64,000 nucleotides of DNA from Acytostelium subglobosum LB1. Taxonomy: Eukaryota; Evosea; Eumycetozoa; Acytosteliales; Acytosteliaceae. The translations under genes and the position numbers were made by a program. Position 1 is the first letter of the stretch. Every line of letters starts with the position of its first letter. The stretch covers positions 310,001 to 374,000 of the forward strand of contig NW_012236522.1 in NCBI RefSeq assembly GCF_000787575.1, in the 5' to 3' direction. Under the pieces are notes generated by a model that saw only the letters and a program-made list of their open reading frames with translations, was not told where the DNA came from and searched no databases. This document shows positions 12,377 to 24,281 of the stretch, in pieces.

Positions 12377-14196
12377 TTATGAGCTGTCGACGGTACCCTT
12401 GTCACTGCCTTGACGTGAATAGTACTCCTTGATGGTCTTGTCGGTGATACGCTTGAGCAGGGTGGGTGGGAAGGTACGCAGCAACGACCAACCAATCTCC
12501 AAACTGGTAAAGATGTCTCTGTTGTCGTAGTGATTCTGCTGGATGAATTTGCCCTCGAACTTCTCCAAGAACTCCAGGTACAGCTTGTCCTCCGAGGAAA
12601 GAGCCTCCTCTCCGACGACGGCCTTCATGGCCTGGACATCCTTGCCGATGGCGTAGTTGGCATACATCTGGTTGGAGACCTCAGAGTGGTCGCCACGGGT
12701 CATGTCGTCACCGATAGCCGACTTCATTAGACGAGACAGCGATGGCAGCACGTTGATGGGTGGGTAGATCTGTCTGTTGTTGATCTGACGATCGACGTAG
12801 ATCTGTCCCTCTGTAATGTATCCAGTCAGATCGGGGATTGGATGGGTAATATCGTCGTTGGGCATTGTCAAGATAGGGATCTGAGTGATCGATCCGTTAC
12901 GGCCAGCGATACGTCCGGCACGCTCGTAGATGGTGGAAAGATCAGTATACATGTAACCTGGGTAACCACGACGACCTGGCACCTCCTCACGGGCGGCAGA
13001 CACCTCACGAAGAGCGTCGGCGTACGACGACATGTCAGTCAAGATGACCAACACGTGCTTCTCGCACTGGTAGGCCAAGTACTCGGCGGTGGTCAGGGCC
13101 AGACGTGGGGTAATGATACGCTCGATCGTTGGGTGATCGGCCAAGTTGAGGAACAGGGTGGTTCTCTCCATTGAACCAGACTCCTCAAAGTCTCTCTTGA
13201 AGAAGGAGGCAGTCTCCATGTTAACACCCATAGCTGCGAACACAATGGCAAAGTTGTCATCATGGTCGTCGTTGACACCCTTTCCAGATCTCTTGACCAG
13301 ACCTGCTTGACGACAGATTTGGGCGGCAATCTTTTGGAAGTTGATGGAAGCAAGGGAGAGAGGAGAAGGTAGAGTAGAAGAAGATTGAGAAGGGAGATTG
13401 TTAGATGACGAGGCTCAATCAATTAACGAATCAATCATTGCAAATGAACATACCTCATTATGTGGAAGACCGGCAGCAGAGAAAATTGGAATCTTCTGGC
13501 CACGAGCCACGGAGTTCATGGTGTCGATGGCAGAGATACCGGTTTGAATCATCTCTCTTGGGTACACTCTGACGGATGGGTTGATTGGCTGACCCTGGAT
13601 ATCCAGGTAGTCCTCGGCAAGGACGGGTGGACCCTTGTCGACTGGTCTACCGGAACCGTTGAAGATACGGCCCAAAGAGTCCTCACTGACTGGCATCTTG
13701 AGAATGTCACCAGAGAACTCACAACGGGTGTGCTTGGCATCGATACCGATGGTACCCTCGAACACCTGTACGACGGCTCTCTTGCCACTGATCTCCAGCA
13801 CCTGTCCCTTTCTCTGAGTGCCATCGCCCAAAGTCAAAGTGACAATCTCTGAGAACTTTGGTCCCTATATTATCCAAATGTTAAAGTAATATCATATATT
13901 CAAGTTGTTGATTGTTTGATTGGTTGATCGATTCAATGTGATTGATTGATGTCGTATGATTGATGTGATTGAGTGAGTGATGATGAACGTTATGTTAGAT
14001 AATTATGATCACCATTGATGGCATCACACAATCAATCAATCATTCGAATTGACAGTTGGTTGAAGAAACATACCTTGATGTTCTCGAGAATGACCAATGG
14101 ACCGTTGACACCAGTCACGGTTCTGTAGTCGAGACGTGGGTTGACGTAGTAGTTTCTAGTGACAGCAGCCACGTGATCTTCAAATGCAGAGACCAT
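12377..14196 (-). CDS. vatB: V-type proton ATPase subunit B
   Basis: Exons 14196-14074, 13864-13454 and 13330-12377 give 495 residues, the normal length for this subunit. The N-terminus reads [20 protein letters not shown] and continues [20 protein letters not shown]. Family hallmarks include [93 protein letters not shown] and [20 protein letters not shown]. It is the non-catalytic nucleotide-binding subunit of the V1 sector, which alternates with subunit A to drive proton pumping in contractile vacuole and endolysosomal membranes. Codons are markedly GC-richer than the flanks, as expected for a highly expressed gene. The first intron (209 nt) carries complementary GATTG and CAATC arms. Confidence 0.98.
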
Positions 14197-15157
14197 TTTA
14201 TATATATATATATATTTAATATTATATCAACAACCTGTTATAATATATAAATAAGAGTAAATGAGTGAGTGTTAGATATGATGTTGATGTAACAAACTTG
14301 TCAGTCAATGCAGAGCAGTGCAGCAGTGAGAGTGAGTGATAGTGTCTGGGTGATGAGTGACAGCAACAGAGACAGAGAGAGAATGAGAGTGCGTGTGGGG
14401 AAGGAAGGCCTGGCAAGAGAGAGTGGAGGAGAGTTCCACATCAAAAAAATTAACAAAGATATGAAAACAAATTAAAAATAAATAGTTTTTTGGATATCAT
14501 ATCCCAGGATTCATTCTCTCAACCCCAAACACACACACGCGTCTTGTTATGTTTCGTCTTTGGTTCATTCATGAGCTAGACAATAGTTGATTGACATCAA
14601 GTCAATGGTTGATGTATGATAATGATTAATACATACTTGTAGTGAATATAAATAAGTGAAGTGTATAATAATAATAATAAGTTAGTTGAGGGTGTAATAT
14701 AGATAAAGAATAAATAATGGTGTATATTTGAGGGTACAACTTGTTAGTTGATGAATGTCAATGATATTTTAACTGGTCAGTCGTCTTCAAAGTTTATTAA
14801 AAAAATAATAGTTAAAATGCCACAGAGTTTTCTTTCACACGAGTGTTGTCAACCAGGGATTGATTGATCAACAACCCTGTCACACAGCTTGAATACTTCA
14901 AACCAAGCGAAGATGTCAACCTTGACATAATCATATTATGGTTCCCTGGCAACTCAACTTACCTGTTGTTGTTGGCTCATCCGGGGACAACCCCATCATT
15001 ACATTTCCATTCAATCAAACATTGAATGAACGAATGAATGAATGAATGTAATAATAAACACTGGAGTTTGATTATATATTATAAGTTTATTTCATCCAAT
15101 ATATGTCTCAACAACAAACTGTAAAGGACGAGAATCGCAAACACTAACACGCTCTAT
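14197..15157. other. Intergenic stretch between vatB and rpl18a
   Basis: About 0.96 kb: vatB promoter (both genes are on the minus strand) and rpl18a 3' flank. A GA-rich block lies at 14330-14430 and long A/T runs at 14445-14490. A CAGGG...CCCTG hairpin enclosing TTGATTGATCAA lies near 14854-14880, and GGGG-ACAA-CCCC near 14983. These could be UTR or promoter elements; no gene was recognised. Confidence 0.4.
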
Positions 15158-16148
15158 TTAGAAGGTCTTGGGTCTGGTGGCCTTGAAGGTAGCCTTGAAC
15201 TGGGGCAATCTCTTTGGAACACGGTGAGTGAGTGGGAATCTGATCTTGGAGTCATGGAACTGCTTGGTGTTGGTGCGGCGGGTCTGGGCAGCAGCGACCT
15301 CCTTGATCTCAATGATGTGGATGGTCTTCTCTCTGGCAGAGTGACGGGAGGCCATCTCGTCGTCTATTGTTTGTTATAAATTGAATTGATGTCAGACATT
15401 ATGTTCTTATTCTTGATCGCTCGTTCATTCATTCATTCGCAAGCAGGGGGTACACTATAATCCAACATGTTCATTCACAATGACGTATCGCAAGAAGTCG
15501 AATAACATCCATCACCTGTGTACCGCCATGATGTCGCTTTGTTGCACCCTGCTGCTTGCTAATGAATGATCGACCGATCGCTATGATGAGCTGTTGATTG
15601 ATACATACACATCTGGGCGACAGCACCAACACGGGTGACATCACGGTACTCCTTGTAGATGTTGTGGGTACCAGATCTGGAGTTGTATCTAATGAAGATA
15701 CCAAAGTTCTTGATCTGCTGTGGCTTCTCCTCGAAGATCTAAATAGTAGACAATGACAATGTTAATCCCATCTGTATGACCTGTTATTTCGCCTCCTCTG
15801 TTGTTGATTCATACCTCAGTGACGTTGAGGATCTCACCGGTGGCCTTCTTCATCTTTTGGATCTTGGACAAGAAGTACCAGAATCTGCTCTTGGCGTGAA
15901 CAGAGGTCTTAGCAAAGAGTCTCATTCTGAAGAGCTTTGGGTGAGCCTCACGCTCAGTTGGGACGTGACGACCAACAACCTGGAATTCGTGGATTGGCTG
16001 TATGATTGGATTGACTTGTGTAAGTGTCCTGTTCATTCTATCTTCTGCTGTAACATCGCTCGTTCGCATCCTCAAGGTGTCACATCCGTTTCCTATCTGA
16101 TCGACGGATGATGATGATGGATTGATGGCTATAGTCTGATCATACCAT
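15158..16148 (-). CDS. rpl18a: 60S ribosomal protein L18a (eL20)
   Basis: Exons 16148-16146 (ATG only), 15997-15815, 15738-15609 and 15363-15158 give 173 residues, normal for the family. The protein reads [80 protein letters not shown] and [20 protein letters not shown]. These match eL20 throughout. It is a structural protein of the large ribosomal subunit. The initiator codon stands alone in exon 1, with GTATGATC directly after it. The last intron (245 nt) is long for this window. Confidence 0.96.
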
Positions 16149-17368
16149 TGTGACTTTGGATTGCGTAAGGAACTAGTCTAAGAGGGATCCGAAATGACCT
16201 GTGTTGAATCAATGACGAATGGCAACATTCTCGCACAAGAGGGACGAGTGGGCAAAGTCCTCCGCCAACACCGTGTGAATGGAATTGAAAAAAAGATTTA
16301 AATTTATTCACTTTTTTGTGATTCTGACGAACTTCCATCAAAACAGAAAGGACTGGATGAGGACACCACTGATCACTTTAGGTTGACACAATGTTCCAAC
16401 AAGCTGCAGATGTAAATAGAGAGAGATAAGATTGCGATTGACATGGCCATGACAAACACAAGTTGCCAAAGCCATATTCTTTTGTGTTGTTGTTGGATGG
16501 ACGAGACCTAACTCACATGATCACATTCAGAGTAAGTAGTAAACTGATCTTCACTAAAGTCAAGAATGAATTAAGCATTGTAGAGTGATGGATTGATTAT
16601 CAAGATCACTTCATTCCAAAGGTTTGATCAAGTGTGTGATTGTTTAAGTGTGTGTGTGTGTGTGTTGGATGAGTAGTGGGATCACACGAGCCAACAATCT
16701 GTACCACATACTCATTCGCACATTATCACCACCATCATCACCTGCGAGTGATACTTGAATTAATTGTCAACAACATCCAATTAGTATTACCGGTAGGGGA
16801 TTGATGATGATAAAGATGATGATGATGATGGATTGACTGATTGTTGATTGATTGATTGATTGAATGAGAGTAAGAATATTTGTTAGGTGATGTCATCTAC
16901 CCTACCTACCTACCTACATACTCCATGTCCCTATCCCTTATCCATATCATACTTATACTTATCCACACAATATAATATATGATTGATACCTTTTCCAATG
17001 TGATAATGGCTTCACATATCGTCCACAATTCCAATCTCCCAACTCTACCCTTCCAAGTGTTGCCAATATATCCTGGAATGATTTGTAGTTAACATACTAC
17101 TACATTAAGCAATTATGAATGACTTTATAGCATTAATAATAATAATATCACATCACACTCACACAATCCCGGTTATTGTTTGAAGAGACGCAACGCTCAA
17201 TAGTTTGTGATTGTTAGCAATGCCATCCATCCATCAAACAAGGATAAACTTAACGAAATAGAACTGGAACGAACATTAATGGGAGAGTCCAACAACCATT
17301 ATAACTTATTATTTTGAGGCAACTATAGTTATTATTATTATACTTAAAACACAACAACAGCAACAACA
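16149..17368. other. Divergent intergenic region, no gene seen
   Basis: About 1.2 kb between the divergent rpl18a and GNAT genes. It holds both promoters: GATTGATTG repeats at 16845-16862 (CAATC in the rpl18a sense), a (GT)n tract near 16650, CCTACCTACCTACCTA near 16903-16917 and an A/T tract at 16285-16318. No conserved ORF or tRNA-like fold was noticed. Confidence 0.45.
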
Positions 17369-18731
17369 ATGACAGCACTACCATTGAGGATGGACGAAAC
17401 ATTCGTTCTTCGCGAATACCAAAGCAAGGACAAGAATTGGTTATCGAAACTCTGTCGACTCCCAGTCAACTGCGACTTCCTCGGTCTCCAAGCATATAGT
17501 AAATGTGATGGTAAGTCCTAATCAATCAATCATAAATGAATTATTATTAACAATTAATATTATCCAATTGGAATAATTCCAATCAAAAAAAGATTATTCA
17601 TTGAGGAGGAGCATGACCCAGAATGGAAATATATGGGTGGCAGAGGATTGCCAGACTCAGAGAGTGATTGGAGGAATATGTATATCGGAGAAGAGATTGA
17701 GAGTCAATGGCGAGGAGAGAGTTGTATATTATCCATTTGATGCCGTTGTCGATCCAAGATATAGACGTGGCAGAGTTTTGAAGAGGCTGACAGACATGGT
17801 CACTGAAGTCTATCTGGACAATCAAGTACTACGTCCATTATTATATACATCGACAGCAATACATAATGGAAATATGAGCACATATTATAATAATAGTGTA
17901 ATGAAACAGATGGTGGAACAAGTACAACATGCATGGAAGGTATCAGCACCTATCGTCGTTATGGATTCCAAGAGTAATCCCAAAGTTACAATATGGAAGG
18001 AGCGAAATCCAGATATTGTTATCGAGAAGTTCAAGGAATATTTCAAATCATACGAGATGGTACCCATTGAAATGGAAGACCTCCTACTCAACAAGTTCTG
18101 GAGATATACATACTTTGCTCAATATAAATGTTTGTACCAATTCAATCAATCATTCAATCATTCAATCATTCATCCAATCAATCACTAACTTGATAATATC
18201 CAACAAAATAGGTGATGATCAAAGAGTTATTGAAGCGTCAATATCGATATGGGACCAGAATAAGGTTTCAAAGTTGGTGGATATGCAGAGGGATGGAGTA
18301 CCAATGAGTGCCAGTAACTTCTATCAACTCTTTGGATGTTATACCAATGAACAAGGAAACGACTACCCCTTGTTAACCGAGTTGTTAAAGACAATTCACA
18401 ATGAGTGCCATAGTGTAAGTTTGATCAATATCCAAGTTTAGTGATCACAAACTCACTCAATCAATCAATCATTGTATAGATGGGCATTGAGTACTTGTTT
18501 GCAGGATTCTCAAAGACTGACCCGGTCGAAAGATTCTTCCCATTGCAACCTGGTCTCAAGAGTTTGCCATTCTTGATGCACTTTTGTGTTAGTTGTGAAG
18601 AGGATGAGGCCAAGATTCAAGAGTATAGACATCGTCCATTCTTTAACGATCCAAGAGACTATGGTATGTTGTTGCTCTACTCTAGCAACAAAAAGTCCAA
18701 AGAAGATGGTGGTCTACTTGCCAAGCTGTAA
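17369..18731 (+). CDS. GNAT-type N-acetyltransferase-like protein
   Basis: Exons 17369-17510, 17593-18129, 18212-18414 and 18480-18731 give 377 residues. The N-terminal half resembles a GCN5-related acetyltransferase: MDETFVLREYQSKDKNWLSK at the start, IWVAEDCQTQRVIGGICISE (beta strand of the core) and the acetyl-CoA motif region YPFDAVVDPRYRRGRVLKRL. The C-terminal half (IEYLFAGFSKTDPVERFFPL, HRPFFNDPRDYGMLLLYSS) is conserved-looking but not familiar; it may be a second degenerate acetyltransferase fold. The substrate is unknown. The second donor is GTTTGT rather than the usual GTAAGT or GTATGT. Stop-to-stop distance to the convergent NAD synthetase gene is about 190 nt. Confidence 0.75.
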
Positions 18732-18919
18732 CAACAGATATTGTATTTATTATCCGAATCAAATTGTATTGTATTTGTAACAAGTATGTATACCTTGTTT
18801 GTTTGTGTCTACACAAAGTAGGAATAAATTAAGGTATTTATCCAAATGATTGACTGGACTGGACTGAACTATACTGGACTGGACTGAGCAAGGATGATTA
18901 GTGGATAGACATTGGACAT

Positions 18920-21228
18920 TTACAAGTTGACCTGGAGAACATTGGTTGTTGTTGAGCTTGAGGTAGTAGCTGGGGCAGTGGTGTTGTTTGCCTTGTGTTG
19001 ATTGTATCTCTCGACAAGCTCATCAATCACTTTGAATTGTGTATCCCACTTGGTGTTGTAGAGGAATGGTCGATGATCATAACGATTGTCATCGGGAGAG
19101 TAGGCCTCGGCATGGTAGGCCGGTGTGATCGTGGTCATCTTATGTCTGTTGATGGCGTAGTAGTAGAAGAATCTCTTGACCTTCTCGGCAACGACGTTGG
19201 GTGTGAGGTGTGACCACTCTGCGACCAATCGCTCAAACATTGTAACGGGTCCACAACGATTGATCTTGCGCAAACGTCCAAACACGCTCAACTCCTGGTA
19301 GCTCATGCCCATGTCTGCTTCATCCGATTGAACATAGTCGGCTGTAGTTGGCTCCAACTCTGCTGTGGGTGTAGCTGTGATGACCTGGAGCAGTGATGGC
19401 AGATTGCGGTTCTTGCCTGCCCACTCGAGGAACAACTTCAAGTCTGTCTTTGAGATGCCTCCAATTGGATTGATGTCTGCGCTCGAGCAATCATACTTGG
19501 TCATGTATCCACGCAGTGCCTCATCCACATTGGCACTGCCTAGCACTAGCAGTGAGCCGTCTCTGCCAGACTCCCACAGCAACAACGTTGCCAAGTGATA
19601 GGACAGCACCATTCTTGATCTGGCCTGCACATTTTGGAGAGCAAGGTTCTCGCGGTTGGTACCTCCGTGCACCTTGAACTTGGGTGTCTTTGTGGTGATC
19701 GTGGCGAACGTTTGATTGAATGCCTCTGTGACTTTGTCAATGTCCACCTCTTTGTGGGTTGCGCCAGCGTCCTTTGAAATGAGTGCTGCGCGATCTCTTG
19801 TCTCCTTGGAGCTGTTGGTCGAGCCCAAGTAGGCTGTGAAGAAGATCCTGCTGGCAAATTCTCTCGGATCCTTTGGAGTGTAGTCTTTGTCGCCAGTGAT
19901 ACGTCTGGCATCTTGAAGGACGCACTGGTCTCCATTGGCAATGTCAGTGACAACAAGTTGACACATGATCGAAACGATTGCTGCAGTTGCTGCACTGTCG
20001 GCACCGCCAGACAATGGCAGGAAGTAGCCATTGAGACCAGACCTGCGCAGATAGTCCCAAAGCCAACAGGCTGGACCAAAACCAATCTCCTCGGATGGTG
20101 TAATGTACTTGACTGGGATGATGGGGCTTAGATGGGGGAGGACGGCTCTTGCGTCTACGGCCATTTGGATGGGGCAGCGGACGCGAGGGAACTCCTTGGT
20201 CATGGTGGCCTGTGAGCAACGGCTCATGAAGCTGGCACGTGCTGATCGGACCTCGTCCAGATCAATGGTGGCAGTGATCACCTCGACATCACGCAACGAG
20301 AACTGGCTGCCCTGCGCAACACATTCTCCATTGACCATGACCATGCAGCAGCCATCAAAGTAGAGACGACCACCATCACATCCTTGCTGATTGGCATAGA
20401 GATAGATACCGCCAGACTTTGACGTGGCGGACTTGATCAGCTCGACACGAGTGCATAGCTTGCGAAGCTGATGATGTGAGCCTGAGCCGTTGGTGAAGAT
20501 CTCCACACCGTCCAAACCCATCTCAATGTGAGGCGAGTTGGGCAAGAAGAGCTCCTCGCATGTCTCTGAGGCAATGGCTGTGTCTAGTGTGGATATGATG
20601 GCATCTCCGATTGGACATGACTCCTGACCAGTCAGAGTAAAGATGAAGCCTGGCAGGTAGAATGTCTCGATGGTCCTTGGCTTGAGCCATGGTGTAAACC
20701 ATCTGTTCTCACGGTAGTTACCATCCATTGCCAATGCCTTCTTTGGCACAATCAATACGATCTTCTTATTATACATTATCACTCTACAATTATATCTAAC
20801 ACTCTTGTGAAGTACAGGCATACCTATTGTATGTTCATCAACATGATCAAGTTAGCTTAATGTCTAATGTATTCGAAGAGATGATTTCAAACACTTACCA
20901 ACGTCTACAATGATGTCATTGGTTAGATCTCCCTCCAATATAGTGGCGATTGATTGCCAGCTGTGTAGATGTGTATCCTGTTCATAGAAGTGATCTTCAC
21001 ATCCATATCCTGTAATCTCTAGCTCTGGTCCCAATCTTAACTTTGCTCTATATATCGTTCATTCATTGATTGAGTAAGTACACTTGAATGAATCATCAAT
21101 CAATCAATCGTATTCACATACCCTTGCTGCTTTGCAATCTTAATTGATTGAATGATCCTCGCAAGATTGCCTTTAAAGTCCAACGCCCATTGATCGAGGT
21201 TACAAGTCGCAACTGTAACAGCTTTCAT
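18920..21228 (-). CDS. nadsyn1: Glutamine-dependent NAD+ synthetase
   Basis: Exons 21228-21122, 21047-20899 and 20823-18920 give 719 residues, as expected for the eukaryotic two-domain enzyme. The N-terminal nitrilase-like glutaminase domain has [18 protein letters not shown], the Glu segment [16 protein letters not shown], the Lys segment [20 protein letters not shown] and the Cys segment [17 protein letters not shown]. The C-terminal synthetase domain has the ATP-pyrophosphatase loop [10 protein letters not shown] and [20 protein letters not shown]. It converts nicotinic acid adenine dinucleotide to NAD+ with ATP, using ammonia from glutamine, in the last step of NAD synthesis. All catalytic segments are intact. 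The C-terminal ~25 residues are a Thr/Ser/Asn-rich tail. Confidence 0.97.
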
Positions 21229-21417
21229 GTCTAGGTTATATATATATTTATCTGTATGAGTTAATTAATTATGTGTACAAAGATTAATAATAACATCGAT
21301 TCATTTGTGTCTCATTAATTAATCATGAGATCCAGTGTGTTGCTTCTTGGAATGAAAGTTCAAAGTTTGAGCGAACAAGACAATGAATGAACGAATGATG
21401 ATGTCTGAGGTGCCTTA

Positions 21418-24281
21418 TTATGGCTTGAAGTTTATTAGTATGATTGAATGTTTGGTTAGCGCTGGTAGGTCAATGGTGATTGTGCTGCCTTTGACCTTGT
21501 ATGTCAATTGTTCATTGTTGGGGACGATGAGGTCACCAGCACAGCTGACAGAGTCCAACTGGACATCTTTGGGCAGGTTGACAATGACCTGACCAGGTTT
21601 GGTGTCGGCTGCCACTTCATAGCATTCGTGCGACAGGTCAGCACCAACAGTGAATCGATTGGCATTGACAATGTGCACGACGTAGCGATTGATTGTCTCC
21701 TCGGGATTCTGCTTGGACCTCGCTGGCTGATGTTGACGTGTGACCACCGTGGTCAAGTTTCTTGCGCGGCCGTCTACGAGGAGTTGTTTGAACGCGACCA
21801 TAGGGTGGGGCAACAGTATCCTGATCAGTCTGTGAATGAGCTGGCCAATGGTCGCGCTGCCAAGCTGCCAGTATTGGCGGAATAGTGGATGTACACAGTT
21901 GATCACTCGCTGGCTACGCGCGTACAACACGGCTGAACCACCGGTCATGTTCAAGAGAGATACAAAGTCCGCGCTACCATTGCCATCAATCTTGATTGAT
22001 CGACCGGACAATGTTAGGTTCTGGATGTCCATTATTAGCTGATCGTCGTCACGACCTGGAGTGGCGGCAACATCCGAGATATGTCCGGCTCCCAAGGACT
22101 TTGCAGCCTTGGCGCTGGTGCCCGAAACTGGCGCTGGCTTCTCTGGCACTTGGACCGTGTCAAAGTCTGACGCAGCGTTCATGTACCTCATTCCCTTGGC
22201 GGGCAATGAGAATTTGCGAGTAGTACGCTCGAGACATGCATCGCCAGTGACCAAGAGTGCGCCACTCTCGGAGAACTTTTGTATCTTCTTCCAGCCCTCT
22301 GTGTCCAGACATGGGACATCCGGCAGGATGACCAACCTGTAGGCGAGGAGCTCGTCCAACTCAATGGTCTGATCGACAATATCAAATTGGTACTGGGCTT
22401 CCTCGAGCAATGTGGACACTGCTCTCAGTGTATGCATGGCATTGGCATCATGCGGAGCAAACACGGCAATATCGCACACTCTCTTGGCATTCCTATGATA
22501 CACATCCCTTGTCTCCATCTGTTTGAAGACTCTCTCAACGACCCTTTGTACAGGTGATGATGACAGGCAATCCATTGGCATGCTATTATTGATTGATTGA
22601 TCGAGTCGAGTGAGTGAGTGAGCGAATGAGTTGATTGATTGAAGAACACTTACCTGAGTGCACAACGACTTGTCAACATCATGGATTGGTGACATTGGAA
22701 TAGGAGTGTCTCAAAGGTCTTGGGTATGCGTCTGGTACGACCTGGACACAGGACGTCTTCATTCATCAATGGGATCACTCCAAGTGCTGGAACGCTACGC
22801 ATGTGTCTTGATATGGTGGAGAAGTCCACTCTAGAGTCATAGTCCAAGGACACACAATTGGATGCTCTATCTATGTGTGATGATGAGCCAAAGTAGACGC
22901 GCTGAGGGATTGAGTTGTTCTTCTTCTTGGTTGTTTGTAATTGTTGATCCTGTCTGATGAGATTGATAAGTGACGTTTTGAATTGATTGGCGACATCTTC
23001 ATAGATACCCCGCACCAAATCCTCTGACGCCGCACTCTGTCGATCGACTACTCCATGCTTGGCCAACAACTCTATACAGGCGACACATTGGCAGCTCTGC
23101 AGCTGACCCATTCCAGTGCCAGTGAAGTAGAATCCGTCGATTACTCCACCAAATAGCTCGCGCATCTTAACCAGCAGCTCCTCAAATAGTGCAACAAAGT
23201 AGCTGCGGAAGTCTGGATTGCTCAGACAACACTGTGTGCAGGATGTGGTTGCATCACTGTCGCCACTTGTGCTTGTGGTGGCCAATGGGACTTGGCACCA
23301 CTCGGGATGCTCCCTGGCGGCAATGGCGTCGGTCTGAACCGCGATGGACAATGGGACCTGCACGCCAATGTCACGCAGTGCTTTGATACATTGTACCAAT
23401 GTGTCTGCGGTAGCCGTCGACACACGGTCCTGGTACTTCTCACTCGAGTAGTACAGTTGTCCATACATGCTCTTGACAGGGAGGCACACAGATGTGATGG
23501 CTGAGCGTTGTACAAACTCAACCAATGCCTTTGGATCAACGGCCACCTGTGATGTGTTGTCCGCGTCTTCATTGATTGTGATGAATACCTGTCGCGATGT
23601 GAGCTCCTTTGAGAGCTTCAACTGTTCAATGCTTGGAGTGGCAGCGGCCAAAGATGATGGGGCTGATGTAGTAGTAGTAGTAGTTGTTGTTGTCGTTGTA
23701 GACGTGGATGTGGCTGGGGTTGCCGAGGGAGCGGGTGGATCAGCTGACCTCTCCTTGCGACTGGACATCTTTGGCGAATGAGTGTCCTTGTTGTCCTTGG
23801 GTGAGGACATGCCTCCATTGGTCGGACTGTCCGCGCCATGATGTGCCACACCATTGTGTGAGTCCTCGTCACGTGGCTTCCTCTCGCGTCGCTCAGGCTT
23901 GGGCGGCTGATACTTGGCAAAGTTTAGGATGACAATGTTGCAGTTGGCGGCGATATGGCCAATGCGATTGCAGTTTGTACACTTCTTATTGATATCTGGC
24001 GTCGGACATTCCTTGGCGATGTGGCCCTTCTTCTGGCACACCTTGCACACCTTTGGCTTTGGAGGCTTCACCACTACCGGTGCCTCCTTCTTACGAGGCT
24101 TTTCCTTCTCGCTCTCGAAACTGAACAGGATATTGTCAGCGCCAATCAAAGAAGATGAAGTCAATATTGTTGTTGGTTTGGTTGTTGTTGTGGTGGCGGA
24201 TGATGTTGGAGTTTCAGCCTTTGGCTTTGGTGCCTTTGTTTGTTTGGCAGTATGAACCGGTGTGATTGTTGGACTATCCAT
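21418..24281 (-). CDS. Zinc-knuckle / GHL6-type glycosidase-like fusion
   Basis: Exons 24281-22654 and 22582-21418 (71-nt intron) give 930 residues. Two CCHC zinc knuckles with perfect C-x2-C-x4-H-x4-C spacing lie at 79-92 (CKVCQKKGHIAKEC) and 101-114 (CTNCNRIGHIAANC), within a Lys/Pro-rich region. After a Ser/Thr linker with poly-Thr, residues ~230-545 resemble the TIM barrel of hypothetical glycosyl hydrolase family 6 (HPEWCQVP, GVIDGFYFTGTGMGQ, CQCVACIELLAKHG). Residues ~550-930 resemble the GATase-fold trimerisation and C-terminal beta regions of GH42-like enzymes (DELLAYRLVILPDVPCLDTE). No signal peptide is present, so a cytosolic or nuclear place is inferred. Enzyme activity is unproven. 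Confidence 0.78.

Noticed and set aside
23618-23932. Long open frames opposite or out of frame with the zinc-knuckle fusion gene
   Set aside because: They follow codon-position composition of the real frame, have no family similarity and no own splice signals.
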